Assembly (NCBI RefSeq): GCF_016495405.1
Contig: NZ_CP044522.1
Span: forward strand, 2,633,876 to 2,697,875
Direction of reading: 5' to 3'
From: Cobetia sp. cqz5-12
GTDB taxonomy: Bacteria; Pseudomonadota; Gammaproteobacteria; Pseudomonadales; Halomonadaceae
Length of the DNA stretch: 64,000 nt
Shown: one piece after another, positions 45,835-55,093 of the stretch
How the letters are laid out: every line of letters starts with the position of its first letter
How positions within the stretch are numbered: the stretch's first letter is position 1
Notes under the pieces: model-generated
Told to the model about the DNA's origin: nothing
Databases searched by the model: none
What the model saw: the letters and a program-made list of their open reading frames with translations, nothing else
Translations under genes and position numbers: made by a program

Positions 45835-47211
45835 ATGACCGTCAAACAGCCTTACAACCCTCACTACGATCCTCTCAAGGACAGCTCCCCGGGCGAAGGC
45901 GTGGATTATGCGCCGAGCTACTGGCGCTACCACGCCGGCCCGCCTCCCGAGGATGATGGCCCCGTCACTGACGACATGGAGGCAGACGTGGTGCTGATCG
46001 GCGCCGGCTTTACCGGCCTTGCCACGGCGATGTTCCTGGCGCGCGAGCACGGCATCAAGGCGGTGGTGCTGGAGGCCAATCAGATCGGCTGGGGCTGCAC
46101 CAGCCGCAATGGCGGCCAGGGCCATCTGGCCTGGGGACGCCTGAGTCGCAGCCAGTGGGTCAGAAAATGGGGGATCGACATGGCGCGCCAGCTGCACGCC
46201 AATAGCCTCGAGGGTTTCGAGGTCTTCAAGTCTCTGACCCAGGACCCCGAAGTGGATTGCGAGCCTCAACCGTTGGGCAATCTGCTGATCGCCCACAGCC
46301 CACAGGCCATGCAGCATCTCGAGGCCGAATCACGCCTGTGCAACAACATCCTCGGTTACCGGACCCGGACACTGGACCGTGCGACGGTACATCGGGACTT
46401 CATGGGCGATCAGGAAAGTCACGGCGCGATGCTGGAGCCCGAGGGCATCGCGGTACAGCCGCTCAAGCTGGCCTACAGCTATGCGCGTATCGCACGCCGC
46501 CACGGCGCCAGAATCCACACCAGCAGCCCGGTGCAGCAGTGGACGACAGAGAACGGCATCCACTATCTGCAGACACCGGGAGGCACGGTAAAGGCACGCG
46601 CGGTAGGCATCGCCACGGCGGGCTACACCAGCCCCAACCTCCACTCACTGACTGCCTATCGCAACATGCCGATCATGGCCAACTCGGTATGGACGCGCAC
46701 ACTGACCGACGATGAGATCGAGGCTTGCGGCCTGCGTTCGACCATCCTGACCACGGATACCCGCAAGCTGCGCTACTACTATCGGCTGTTGCCCGAGAAA
46801 CGCCTGCAGATCGGCACGCGCAGCGCCATCAGCGGCGCGGATGCGCAGAATGCTCGTCATCTGGATGTGGTGCATGCCGCCATTGCACGCAAGTTCCCGG
46901 CGCTGGCCGCCATCGAGACGCCGTGGTTCTCGCATGGCTGGATGGATATCTCCCACGACATGATGCCGCGCATCGTGCAGCCGGACCCCAAGCAGCAGAT
47001 CTTCTATGCCCAGGGTTACAGCGGCAACGGCGTGTCGTTCTCGGCCTATGCCTCCAGACAACTCGCCGCGCTGATCGCCGGTCAGTCACTGCCCGAGCGC
47101 CACCTGCCGATCTTCAACTCCCCACTGCCCGCCCATCCGCTCAGGCCGATCCGGCGCATGGGGCAGCATCTGCTCTACAAGTATTTCCAGGTGCTGGACA
47201 AGGTGAGTTGA
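45835..47211 (+). CDS. FAD-dependent amine/amino-acid oxidoreductase (DAO family)
   Basis: A 458-residue DadA/PuuB-like flavoprotein. The dinucleotide motif VVLIGAGFTGLATAMFLA begins near residue 52, the Gly-rich TSRNGGQGHLAWG segment follows, and the C-terminal FAD contact YAQGYSGNGVSFSAYASRQLA is intact. Relatives oxidise secondary or primary amines such as gamma-glutamylputrescine or N-methylated amino acids. The preceding BCCT transporter supports an amine substrate, but none is identifiable. The leader carries five 16-base repeats and AACAACAA (45809-45816) close to the ribosome site. Confidence 0.8.
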   Translation: MTVKQPYNPHYDPLKDSSPGEGVDYAPSYWRYHAGPPPEDDGPVTDDMEADVVLIGAGFTGLATAMFLAREHGIKAVVLEANQIGWGCTSRNGGQGHLAWGRLSRSQWVRKWGIDMARQLHANSLEGFEVFKSLTQDPEVDCEPQPLGNLLIAHSPQAMQHLEAESRLCNNILGYRTRTLDRATVHRDFMGDQESHGAMLEPEGIAVQPLKLAYSYARIARRHGARIHTSSPVQQWTTENGIHYLQTPGGTVKARAVGIATAGYTSPNLHSLTAYRNMPIMANSVWTRTLTDDEIEACGLRSTILTTDTRKLRYYYRLLPEKRLQIGTRSAISGADAQNARHLDVVHAAIARKFPALAAIETPWFSHGWMDISHDMMPRIVQPDPKQQIFYAQGYSGNGVSFSAYASRQLAALIAGQSLPERHLPIFNSPLPAHPLRPIRRMGQHLLYKYFQVLDKVS

Positions 47212-47345
47212 GCCACGACTCGCTCTCTACGCTCATCGACCACCGTCTTTCATGTTGCTCAACACGCCGCGGCGCTCCCGAATGATGTCGCGGCACCTCC
47301 CACTGGCATGCCACTCGCGGCATGCATGCACCAGAGACCCGTACC

Positions 47346-47726
47346 ATGAACCGTGAACAGATGACCGCCATGTTCGATGCCTTCAATCGCCACGCCATCG
47401 ATGACGTCATGGAGTACTTCGCCGATGATGTGGTCTTCGATACCGTGTCCGGCGATGAGGCGCACGGCACGCGAATCGTCGGCAAGGCCGCCGTGCGCGA
47501 CGCCTTCGTGAACACCTGGACGACCATGCCCGATGTAAAGTGGGCCAAGGGCGAGTTCTTCTTCGCCGATCAGCGTGTCGTCTCCGAATGCACCTTCATG
47601 GCGACCCAGCCCGATGGCCTGCGTGTCGAGGCCGACAGCGTGGATCTCTTCACCATCGAGAAGGGCAAGATCACCCGCAAACAGGCCTTCCGCAAGCAAC
47701 GACCGGCCTTCACTCCAGCTGCCTGA
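47346..47726 (+). CDS. SnoaL-like (NTF2-fold) small protein
   Basis: A 126-residue protein with the SnoaL/NTF2 layout: an N-terminal helix (MFDAFNRHAIDDVMEYFADDVVFDT), GKAAVRDAFVNTW, then four beta-strands ending DSVDLFTIEKGKITRKQAFRKQRP. Such proteins bind or isomerise small molecules; many are uncharacterised. I take ATG 47346; an in-frame ATG at 47322 would add eight residues. It follows the oxidoreductase by 134 bases in the same direction and ends at a strong terminator, so it probably closes that transcription unit. Confidence 0.72.
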   Translation: MNREQMTAMFDAFNRHAIDDVMEYFADDVVFDTVSGDEAHGTRIVGKAAVRDAFVNTWTTMPDVKWAKGEFFFADQRVVSECTFMATQPDGLRVEADSVDLFTIEKGKITRKQAFRKQRPAFTPAA

Positions 47727-47742
47727 GGGTAACGCGCAGCGC

Positions 47743-47783
47743 ATAAGCAAAAGGCCAGTCATCATGACTGGCCTTTTGCTTAT
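47743..47783 (+). terminator. intrinsic terminator after the SnoaL-like gene
   Basis: ATAAGCAAAAGGCCAGTCAT (47743-47762) and its exact reverse complement (47764-47783) flank one base; the practical loop is about five bases. The right arm carries TTTTGCTTAT. It lies 17 bases past the SnoaL-like stop codon. Confidence 0.8.
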
Positions 47784-47938
47784 CAATACCTATTTCAACA
47801 CGACGATTTGATAACGACACAGGCTTATCTCTTCACGCCGCATGCTGATAATCTTGCTGATGAAAACTGCAGCATGCTTTTCATCCACATGAAACGCCAC
47901 GCATTGACCGCCAGCTCCCATTGCCAAGAGGAAACCGG

Positions 47939-48565
47939 ATGACCACGGAGACAGACTCCTCACAGGCATCAGTCGGCAGCACCGCACTCAGCAATGCAGA
48001 ACAGGAAGACCGTCGTATCGGCAGACAGCTGCGCGACCTGCGCAAGTCCCGGCAGATGACACTCAGCCAGCTGGCGAAGCGCGTCGGAAAATCCGTCGGC
48101 TATCTGAGCCAGGTGGAGCGCGGCGTCTCATCCCTCCCCATCGGGGTACTACAGGCCCTGAGTGATGCCCTCGGTGTGCGCGTCAGCTGGTTCTTCCAGC
48201 CGGGCGGGAGTGACTCGGCGGCCGAACAGGAAACTATCGTGCGCGCGGATCAACGCCGTGCCATGAATCTCAGCGCCATCGGTGCACGGGAAGAACTGCT
48301 CTCCCCCCGCCTGAGCGGTCAGCTCATCCTGATCATGACCCGCCTGCAGCCCGGCGGCAGCGGCGGTGAGACGCCTCGTGAGCGGCGCGGTGAGGAAGCG
48401 GGCTATGTGGAAAGTGGCCAATTGGAACTGACCATCGGCGAGCAGGTATTCCTGCTCAACCCGGGCGACAGCTTCTCGCTGACCGGGGAGGATCCCCACT
48501 GGATTCGCAACCCCGGCGAGACCGAGACCCGTATCGTCTGGGTGATGACGGGCGTGGAGTATTGA
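47939..48565 (+). CDS. XRE-cupin transcriptional regulator
   Basis: A 208-residue regulator with an N-terminal XRE helix-turn-helix (IGRQLRDLRKSRQMTLSQLAKRVGKSVGYLSQVERG, about residues 27-62) and a C-terminal cupin (EEAGYVESGQLELTIGEQVFLLNPGDSFSLTGEDPHWIRNPG). PuuR-type proteins of this kind control amine and amino-acid catabolism by sensing a small ligand in the cupin. The start at 47939 has GAGGA upstream; an earlier in-frame start at 47921 is unsupported. Position makes it the natural regulator of the BCCT-oxidoreductase unit. It converges with the GntR gene across 24 bases that can form a small CCTCAT/ATGAGG hairpin. Confidence 0.85.
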   Translation: MTTETDSSQASVGSTALSNAEQEDRRIGRQLRDLRKSRQMTLSQLAKRVGKSVGYLSQVERGVSSLPIGVLQALSDALGVRVSWFFQPGGSDSAAEQETIVRADQRRAMNLSAIGAREELLSPRLSGQLILIMTRLQPGGSGGETPRERRGEEAGYVESGQLELTIGEQVFLLNPGDSFSLTGEDPHWIRNPGETETRIVWVMTGVEY

Positions 48566-48589
48566 GCCCCTCATCTCCATGAGGCACCT

Positions 48590-49318
48590 TCAACGGGGCA
48601 TCTTGTCCCGCGTCGTGTAATAGACGCTGTCGATATGCGAGAGCATGGCACGTTCGGCGGCGTCAGGGTCGCCGGCGCGCAGCGCTTCGACGATACGTAC
48701 GTGCTCTTCATAGCTGCGCTTGATCGAGCCGTGCTCGGCCATGACCTGACGGCGAATGTTGAGCGCGTAGGTATACAGCTCATCGGCATAGCGGATCAGG
48801 ATCTCGTTGCGCGAGTATTCGGCGATGACGTGATGGAAGTTCTGATCCGAGAGCTGGAAATTCACCGGTGAGTCGAAGTGCTGGGACTGGGCATCCAGCA
48901 AGGCGTCCAGCTTCTTGAGCCCTGCCTCATCGATATGTCGTGCGGCACGACGGGCAATGGCCGATTCCACCACGATCCGACTCTCGAAGACGCTCTCGAT
49001 ATCCAGGTTGTTGAGCTCATCGCCCTGCTGACGCGCGGGATGATTGCGGAAACTGTCGATCACCGCCTCGCTCGCGCAGACCCGTGACTTGCTGCCATGC
49101 GAGACATTCAGCAGGCCATGGCCCGTCAACAGCGCCAGCCCCCCACGAACGGTCTCGCGACTCACTTCAAACAGCTGCGCCAGCTCACGCTCGCTGGGCA
49201 GCTCATCTCCATCGCGCAGCAGGCCGGTCAGGATCATCTCGATGAGCTTGTCGGCGAGAATTTCCTTCTTGGTCTGATTCTTCAGCGCTTTCTCGAAGGC
49301 GAAAGGCGTCTGGTTCAT
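48590..49318 (-). CDS. GntR-family (FadR subfamily) regulator of the sugar-acid operon
   Basis: A 242-residue regulator: winged helix (ELPSERELAQLFEVSRETVRGGLALLTGHGLLNV) followed by an all-helical FCD ligand domain with the metal-site residues spread through DQNFHHVIAEYSRN and AMLSHIDSVYY. Regulators of this branch (ExuR/UxuR-like) sense sugar acids. I start at 49318 (MNQTPF); an ATG at 49339 and a frame opening at 49408 exist, but the longer forms would cover the palindrome at 49329-49349. It is divergent from pdxA2, and both flanks carry TGGT/ACCA sites, so repression of the operon plus autoregulation is likely. Confidence 0.86.
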   Translation of the reverse strand: MNQTPFAFEKALKNQTKKEILADKLIEMILTGLLRDGDELPSERELAQLFEVSRETVRGGLALLTGHGLLNVSHGSKSRVCASEAVIDSFRNHPARQQGDELNNLDIESVFESRIVVESAIARRAARHIDEAGLKKLDALLDAQSQHFDSPVNFQLSDQNFHHVIAEYSRNEILIRYADELYTYALNIRRQVMAEHGSIKRSYEEHVRIVEALRAGDPDAAERAMLSHIDSVYYTTRDKMPR

Positions 49319-49328
49319 GCGGCCCCCA

Positions 49329-49349
49329 CTGGTATACATTTCATACCAG
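49329..49349. promoter_or_regulatory. candidate GntR operator 1
   Basis: CTGGTAT (49329-49335) and ATACCAG (49343-49349) form a perfect inverted repeat around seven bases, just upstream of the GntR start codon. The half-sites match those of the UxuR/ExuR consensus (TGGTATACCA), but with wider spacing. Autoregulation is the likely use. Confidence 0.5.
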
Positions 49350-49452
49350 CATAACTGAAACGCTCGTATGCCGCACCAGAAAACCGACCATAGTCGCAAA
49401 TTCACCAAAAACCTTGACCAGAAGAGAACTTGTCAGCTAGCTTTTTCATCAA

Positions 49453-49473
49453 CTGGTCTGGTAAACCAACCAG
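49453..49473. promoter_or_regulatory. candidate GntR operator 2
   Basis: CTGGTCTGGT-AA-ACCAACCAG contains the core TGGTAAACCA (49459-49468) and an outer CTGGT/ACCAG pair. It lies about 70 bases before pdxA2, where a repressor would block its promoter. The core resembles the FadR-subfamily TGGTnnACCA pattern and shares half-sites with operator 1. Confidence 0.5.
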
Positions 49474-49543
49474 CAGACCATAAGATGCGAATTCACTTGT
49501 AGATACCAACAACAACGCCAACTCTCACAAGGCTGGAACTCAC

Positions 49544-50572
49544 ATGTCCGCAACACGCCCCGTCATTGCCCTGACCCTTGGTGACCCTGCCGGTATCGGC
49601 CCGGAGCTGATCGCGCGCCTGATCGCGGAGCGCGAACAGTTCGCGGATACCCATACGGTGCTGATCGGCGATCAATGGCTGTGGGAACAGGGCCAGCAGC
49701 AGGCCGGCCTGTTCAGTGATCTCCCCCGTGTCGATAGCTTTGCAGCTGCCCGCGATCATGAGGGCCTGACCATGATGACCGTGGACAGCGTAGCGAAGGC
49801 CGACGTCACCATTGCCGAGGAGAGCGCTGCCTGCGGCGCCTCGTCTCTCGCGGTGCTGTCTCGCTGCCTGGAAGCGGCCCAGAACGAGGAAGTCGACGCC
49901 ATCTGCTTCGCGCCGCTCAACAAGCTGTCGATGAAGAAAGGCGGCCTGGGCCATGAAGATGAATTGCACTTCTTCGCCGAGAAGCTTGGCGTCAGCGGCT
50001 ACTTCTGCGAGTTCAACACCCTGGGGACGCTGTGGACCTCGCGCATCTCCTCGCATATCCCGCTCAAGGATGCCGCCGAGTACGTCACCCAGCCACGCAT
50101 CATCGCCGCCAGCCAGCTGATTCATGACTCGCTGACACTGGCCGGCGTCGAGCGCCCGCGCATCGCCGTGGCCGCCTTCAATCCCCATGGTGGCGAGGGC
50201 GGCACCTGCGGGCGTGAGGAAATCGATGTCATCGCGCCGGCCGTCGCCGAGTGCCGCGCCCAGGGCTATCCCGTGGAAGGCCCCTTCCCGGCTGACACTA
50301 TCTTCCTCAAGGCACGCGATGGCGAGTACGACGCCATCGTGACCATGTACCACGACCAGGGGCAGATCGCGATCAAGCTGCTGGGCTTCAAGTCCGGCGT
50401 CACCGTCCAGGGCGGCCTGCCGATCCCCATCACCACGCCGGCTCACGGCACCGCCTTCGATATCGCAGGCCAGGGCAAGGCGGACGTCAATCCGACCCGC
50501 AATGCCTTCGCGATCGCCAAGCGCATGGGCACCAACCTGCGTGCGCTGCGGCTCGAGACCGCGTCTGCCTGA
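49544..50572 (+). CDS. pdxA2: PdxA2-family dehydrogenase/decarboxylase
   Basis: A 342-residue member of the 4-hydroxythreonine-4-phosphate dehydrogenase family: IALTLGDPAGIGPELIARL, FNPHGGEGGTCGREE, YHDQGQIAIKLLGFKSGVTVQGGLP and TTPAHGTAFDIAG carry the metal-binding His residues and NAD site. It is in a catabolic operon, so vitamin B6 synthesis is unlikely. PdxA2 proteins act in threonate/erythronate breakdown with a DUF1537 kinase, which is absent here. One PdxA-family enzyme has been described as decarboxylating 2-carboxy-L-lyxonate to L-lyxonate in L-ascorbate breakdown, which suits the neighbours better. AACAACAA (49508-49515) lies in the leader. Confidence 0.85.
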   Translation: MSATRPVIALTLGDPAGIGPELIARLIAEREQFADTHTVLIGDQWLWEQGQQQAGLFSDLPRVDSFAAARDHEGLTMMTVDSVAKADVTIAEESAACGASSLAVLSRCLEAAQNEEVDAICFAPLNKLSMKKGGLGHEDELHFFAEKLGVSGYFCEFNTLGTLWTSRISSHIPLKDAAEYVTQPRIIAASQLIHDSLTLAGVERPRIAVAAFNPHGGEGGTCGREEIDVIAPAVAECRAQGYPVEGPFPADTIFLKARDGEYDAIVTMYHDQGQIAIKLLGFKSGVTVQGGLPIPITTPAHGTAFDIAGQGKADVNPTRNAFAIAKRMGTNLRALRLETASA

Positions 50573-50632
50573 TGCGCTTGCGCCTCACGCTCATGAACCT
50601 GAATCAACGCCATCCACAACAAGGATAATTCG

Positions 50633-51805
50633 ATGAAGATCACCAAGGTCAGAACCCGCGTCTTCGAATGGAAAGGCCATACCGTTCCTCCCACTGCCCA
50701 CTTCTGCTCCAACGCCATGGATGAGCTTTGGGACAAGGGGGACTCGATGGGCACCTTCCGCTTCCACGGCTGGACAGTGGTGGAAATCGAGACCGACAAC
50801 GGACTGGTAGGGCTTGGCAACGTGGCACTGGCCCCGCGCATCGCCAAGGCGATCATCGATCAATACCTCGCGCCGCTGATCATCGGTCAGGACCCCTTCG
50901 ACTACGAATACCTGTGGCAGCGCATGTACCGCTCCACCCACGCCTGGGGCCGCAAGGGCATCGGCATGGCCGCCATTTCCGGCGTGGATATCGCCATCTG
51001 GGACATCATGGGCAAGGCGGTCGGCAAGCCGGTCTTCAAGCTGCTGGGCGGGCGCACCAAGGACAAGATCCCCTGCTACGCCTCCAAGCTCTACCGCACC
51101 GACCTCAAGGGCATGCAGGAAGAGGCCCAGTCCTATCTGGATCAAGGCTTCACCGCCATGAAGATGCGCTTCGGCTACGGTCCGCGTGACGGCGTCGAAG
51201 GCGTACGTGCCAATCTGGATAGCGTCGCCGCCGTGCGCGAAGTCATCGGAGAGGATGTCGACCTGATGCTCGAGTGCTACATGGGCTGGAACCTGGACTA
51301 CGCCAAGCGCATGTTGCCGAAGCTGGAACGCTTCCAGCCGCGCTGGCTGGAAGAGCCGGTGATCGCCGATGACATCGATGGCTACGCCGAACTCAATCAG
51401 CTGACCAGCATTCCCATCTCCGGTGGCGAGCACGAATTCACCCATTACGGCTTCCGCCAGCTGCTGGAAAAGCGCGCCGTCTCCGTCATCCAGTACGACA
51501 CCAACCGGGTCGGTGGCATCACCGCCGCGCGCAAGATCAACGCCCTCGCCGAGTCCTTCAGCGTGCCGGTCATCCCGCACGCCGGCCAGATGCACAACTA
51601 CCACCTGACCATGGCCTCACTGGCCTCCCCGATGAGCGAGTACTTCCCGGTGCACGACGTCGAGATCGGCAACGAGCTCTTCTACTACATCTTCAAGGGC
51701 GACCCGGAGCCGGTGAACGGCTTCATCGACCTCGACGAAGAGACCCCGGGGCTGGGCCTCGAGCTGAACAGCGACTACTTCGATCAGTTCAACATCATCG
51801 AGTGA
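50633..51805 (+). CDS. enolase-superfamily acid-sugar dehydratase (L-rhamnonate/L-lyxonate type)
   Basis: A 390-residue mandelate racemase-like dehydratase. After the N-terminal capping domain, the barrel shows MKMRFGYGP at the second strand, the metal ligands along [14 protein letters not shown] and [11 protein letters not shown], and the catalytic His in [11 protein letters not shown]. This set is that of the RhmD (L-rhamnonate dehydratase) group, whose members also include L-lyxonate dehydratases. The reaction gives a 2-keto-3-deoxy acid. With an AraD1-like gene and KGSA dehydrogenase nearby, a five-carbon substrate such as L-lyxonate is more likely than rhamnonate. AAGGA precedes the ATG. 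Confidence 0.85.
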   Translation: MKITKVRTRVFEWKGHTVPPTAHFCSNAMDELWDKGDSMGTFRFHGWTVVEIETDNGLVGLGNVALAPRIAKAIIDQYLAPLIIGQDPFDYEYLWQRMYRSTHAWGRKGIGMAAISGVDIAIWDIMGKAVGKPVFKLLGGRTKDKIPCYASKLYRTDLKGMQEEAQSYLDQGFTAMKMRFGYGPRDGVEGVRANLDSVAAVREVIGEDVDLMLECYMGWNLDYAKRMLPKLERFQPRWLEEPVIADDIDGYAELNQLTSIPISGGEHEFTHYGFRQLLEKRAVSVIQYDTNRVGGITAARKINALAESFSVPVIPHAGQMHNYHLTMASLASPMSEYFPVHDVEIGNELFYYIFKGDPEPVNGFIDLDEETPGLGLELNSDYFDQFNIIE

Positions 51806-51815
51806 GGAAGCCATC

Positions 51816-52823
51816 ATGAGACTCGTCCAACTTCGCACCGCCAATGGCCCGCGGGTCGCCGTGGTCGAAAGCCGCGACCAGTTGCGCCTGCTCGACTTCC
51901 CGGGCGGCACCTATGAGCTGGCCTCCCGCGCCATCGAGTTGGGTATCGGACTCAGTGCACTGATTGAGCAGCACTACTCCCACACCCTGGTCGATTACAA
52001 GCAGGCCATCGATCGCCGCGAACTGCTGCCGCCGGTCACCCACCCGGATCGCGCGCGCTGCACCGTCACCGGTACCGGCCTGACCCATCTGGGCAGCGCC
52101 GATACCCGCGACGCCATGCATGCCGCCGCTCAGGCGCAGGATGAGGCTAGCCTTACCGACTCGATGCGCATGTTCCGCATGGGACTCGAGGGCGGCAAGC
52201 CTGCCGAGGGGCAGGTCGGCGCGCAGCCGGAGTGGTTCTACAAGGGTGACGGCAGCATCGTGGTGGCACCGGAAACCGCGATCAGCGTGCCGGCCTTTGC
52301 CGAAGACGCCGGCGAAGAGCCCGAGCTGGTCGGCCTGTACTTGAACGATGCCAACGGTCAGCCGCATCGCATCGGCTACGCGGTAGGCAACGAGTTCTCC
52401 GACCACATCACCGAGCGCGCCAACTACCTGTGGCTGGCCCACTCCAAGCTGCGCGCCTGCAGCTACGGCCCTGAACTGCTGATCGGCGAGCTGCCCCAGC
52501 ACCTGGAAGGCACCAGCCGCATTACCCGTGACGGCCAGACTCTGTGGGAAAAACCCTTCCTGACCGGGGAGGCCAACATGGCCCACAGCCTGGCCAATCT
52601 GGAACACCACCACTTCAAGTACGCCCAGTTCCGCGCGCCGGGGGATCTGCACGTGCACTTCTTCGGCACCGCCACCCTGAGCTTCGCCGATCAGATCAAG
52701 GTGCAGGAAGGCGATCGCTTCGAGATCGAACTGCCCGCCTTCGGTCGCGCGCTACGCAACCCGGTCGCGTTCGAGTCCCACGACAACGACGCCAAGCAGC
52801 CCTCCGCCATGGCAGTGCTTTAG
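51816..52823 (+). CDS. AraD1/GguC-like 2-keto-3-deoxy-pentonate dehydratase (FAH fold)
   Basis: A 335-residue fumarylacetoacetate-hydrolase-fold protein of the AraD1/GguC group. TVTGTGLTHLGSADTRDAMH, PEWFYKGDGS, EPELVGLYLND (metal Glu), GYAVGNEFSDHITERANYLWLAHSKLR and HVHFFGTATLSF are recognisable family segments. Members dehydrate 2-keto-3-deoxy-pentonates to alpha-ketoglutarate semialdehyde in non-phosphorylative pentose pathways. It starts 10 bases after the dehydratase that would supply its substrate, and the semialdehyde would be oxidised by the enzyme at 59389. A hydrolase function is less likely. Confidence 0.8.
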   Translation: MRLVQLRTANGPRVAVVESRDQLRLLDFPGGTYELASRAIELGIGLSALIEQHYSHTLVDYKQAIDRRELLPPVTHPDRARCTVTGTGLTHLGSADTRDAMHAAAQAQDEASLTDSMRMFRMGLEGGKPAEGQVGAQPEWFYKGDGSIVVAPETAISVPAFAEDAGEEPELVGLYLNDANGQPHRIGYAVGNEFSDHITERANYLWLAHSKLRACSYGPELLIGELPQHLEGTSRITRDGQTLWEKPFLTGEANMAHSLANLEHHHFKYAQFRAPGDLHVHFFGTATLSFADQIKVQEGDRFEIELPAFGRALRNPVAFESHDNDAKQPSAMAVL

Positions 52824-52995
52824 GGCCACCGATCAACACAAGAAGTAGAGCAAGGATCAGGGTCTTGAGATTTCCGCCATCACACGGCCCTGATCCCGGC
52901 AGCACCAGCATCACCAGTACCAGCAGCAAAACCGGCGTCAATAACGCCTGTACGCACCAGAAGCATCACGACAATAACGAGAAAAGGGCTTCGCC

Positions 52996-53994
52996 ATGAC
53001 ACTCTCGACCCGCCACGCCACCGCCTCACTCATCACCGCTGCACTGGCAAGCCTTGCGCTGTCAGGTACGGCCAGTGCGGCAACCTCACTGACCTTCGCC
53101 CATGCGCATCCGGTCACCGACTCGCAGCATCTGGCCGCCGAACGCTTTGCCGAACGTCTGGCTGAACGCAGTGACGGCGAGCTGACCGTCAAGATCTTCC
53201 CCAACGGCCAGCTGGGCAATGATCAGGCCATGATCTCGGGCGTACGCAGCGGCACCATCGATATCGAGCTCTCAGGCAACCCCTACTTCAGCGGGCTGGT
53301 CGGCGAGCTCAATGTGCTCGACCTGCCCTTCCTGTTCGAGAACCGTGAACAGGCCTATCAGGTGCTGGATGGCGATATCGGCCAGGATCTGCTGACCGCC
53401 ATGCAGCCGCAACAGATCGAAGGACTCGCCTTCTGGGAAATCGGCTTCCGCAACCTGACCAACTCGCGACGTGCGATTGAGAATGCCGAGGACGTCAGCG
53501 GCCTGACCCTGCGCACCACGCCCAACCCGGCGCATATCGCCGCCTTCCAGGCACTCGGCGCCAATCCGACCCCGATGCCCTTCGCGGAGCTCTATACCGC
53601 GCTGGAAACCCGCACCGTGGATGGCCAGGAGAACCCGGTCAGCCTGATCCGCTCCGCCAACCTGTATTCCGTGCAGGATCACCTGTCACTCACTGCACAT
53701 GCCTACACCGCCGCGCCCTTGATCATGAACAAGCAGACGTTCGACAGCCTCGCGCCCGAACTGCAGACGCTGATCAAGGAAGAAGCTCAGGAAGCGGCCC
53801 GCTATCAGCGTCAGCTCAATCACGACAACGAGCAGGGCGATCTGGCTTTCCTGGAAGATCAGGGTATGCAGGTCGTGCGCGAGCCCGATACCGCCAGCAT
53901 GCGTGCCAAGGTCGCCGAGCCGGTACGCGCCGAGTTCACCGAGAAGCACGGCAGCGAGCTGCTGGATCGAATCGACACCGCCCTCGCGCGCTGA
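52996..53994 (+). CDS. TRAP transporter solute-binding protein (DctP family), orphan
   Basis: A 332-residue periplasmic binding protein with a clear signal peptide (cleavage after GTASA). The family segments are LTFAHAHPVTDSQHLAAERF, KIFPNGQLGND, the carboxylate-binding Arg in LTLRTTPNPAHI, and MPFAELYTALETRTVDGQENP. Its carboxylate ligand is probably a sugar acid of this operon. It has no membrane subunits directly beside it: the DctQ-DctM pair at 56.3-58.3 kb comes with its own binding protein at 55144. It may share those subunits. The 172-base gap before it holds no gene. Confidence 0.88.
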   Translation: MTLSTRHATASLITAALASLALSGTASAATSLTFAHAHPVTDSQHLAAERFAERLAERSDGELTVKIFPNGQLGNDQAMISGVRSGTIDIELSGNPYFSGLVGELNVLDLPFLFENREQAYQVLDGDIGQDLLTAMQPQQIEGLAFWEIGFRNLTNSRRAIENAEDVSGLTLRTTPNPAHIAAFQALGANPTPMPFAELYTALETRTVDGQENPVSLIRSANLYSVQDHLSLTAHAYTAAPLIMNKQTFDSLAPELQTLIKEEAQEAARYQRQLNHDNEQGDLAFLEDQGMQVVREPDTASMRAKVAEPVRAEFTEKHGSELLDRIDTALAR

Positions 53995-54031
53995 TCACGC
54001 TCGCCTGACTCGCTACCAGAGGAAGCCCGCC

Positions 54032-55042
54032 ATGCTCTCTAACTCACTCAAATCCCCGGTGGTGCCCGTGTCGCTTGCCGAACTGGGCGAGCAACGCGAG
54101 CGCTATCTGGCCACGCAGCAAGAGAATGACCTGCCGATCATTGATGCCCACATGCATGTCTGGGACCCGACGCACAACTACCACCCCTGGCTGTGTGATG
54201 GGCCGATGATCCCCTTCCGCTACGGCGACTACTCCGCGATCCGTCGCCCCTACCTGCCCGCCGAGCATCTCCAGGCGGCGGGCGAGGCGCACCGGGTGCT
54301 GGGGTGTGTCTACATGGAGGCGGAATGGGCAAGGGGTGATGCGCTCAAGGAAGTGCGCTGGATCGAGGAGACTGCCCGCGAGAGCGGCTGGCCCAACGCC
54401 ATGATCGGCCAGGCCTGGCTAGATCAGGATGACATCGGCGAGCAGCTCGAGAGGCTTTGCATGTCAGGGTTGGTCAAGGGTGTCCGTCACAAGCCAGCCG
54501 CACTGGAGCGTCACGATCCGAGGCTTGCCACCCACGCCTTGCCCGGCTCGCTGCGCTGCCCGCGTTATCAGTACGGCGTCAGTGAAGTCGCGCGCCGTGG
54601 CCTGATCTTCGAGCTGCAGGTGCCCTGGTGGCACCTCGAGGAACTGCTGCCCTTGCTGCAACGCCATCCCGAGATGCCGGTGGTGATCAATCATGCCGGC
54701 GTGCCCGGCGATCGTCATCCCGACACCCTGCGTCAGTGGTCACGGGCCCTGGACAAGGTCGCCGCCTGGCCACAGGTGATGATCAAGTTCTCGGGACTCG
54801 GCATCGCGGGCCAGCCCTGGCGGCTGGAAGACAACCGCGAGGTCTTCGAGATCGTGCTGCGCCATTTCGGGGTCCACCGCGTGATGTTCGCCAGCAACTT
54901 CCCGGTCGATGGACTGGTGATCTCGCTCGATACGCTGTGGCAGGCCTTCAAGGACCTCAGCCGCGGCTTGAGTCCCGAACACCGCCTCAAGCTGTTCTGT
55001 GACAACGCCGTGCGCTGCTACTCGCTGGACACCAGTACCTAG
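54032..55042 (+). CDS. COG3618 amidohydrolase, sugar lactonase candidate 1
   Basis: A 336-residue amidohydrolase-superfamily protein. IIDAHMHVWDP supplies the metal-binding HxH, FELQVPWWHLEELLPLL and PVVINHAGVPGD the barrel residues including the conserved His, and VMFASNFPVDGL the final Asp region, here replaced by Asn-containing SNFP as in many COG3618 proteins. This group includes L-rhamnono- and L-fucono-lactonases. I chose ATG 54032 (GAGGA upstream); the frame runs back into the previous gene. In this operon it could open 2-carboxy-L-lyxonolactone or a pentonolactone. A homologue lies at 58343. Confidence 0.8.
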   Translation: MLSNSLKSPVVPVSLAELGEQRERYLATQQENDLPIIDAHMHVWDPTHNYHPWLCDGPMIPFRYGDYSAIRRPYLPAEHLQAAGEAHRVLGCVYMEAEWARGDALKEVRWIEETARESGWPNAMIGQAWLDQDDIGEQLERLCMSGLVKGVRHKPAALERHDPRLATHALPGSLRCPRYQYGVSEVARRGLIFELQVPWWHLEELLPLLQRHPEMPVVINHAGVPGDRHPDTLRQWSRALDKVAAWPQVMIKFSGLGIAGQPWRLEDNREVFEIVLRHFGVHRVMFASNFPVDGLVISLDTLWQAFKDLSRGLSPEHRLKLFCDNAVRCYSLDTST

Positions 55043-55093
55043 CGCTCGTTCGACGTAATGACATCCGTCCCAATGACAACAAGCTCTGCAAAA

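Noticed and set aside
49544..50572. Calling this gene pdxA for vitamin B6 synthesis
   Set aside because: It is embedded in a sugar-acid catabolic operon under a GntR regulator, away from ksgA/surA, which points to a PdxA2-type catabolic role.
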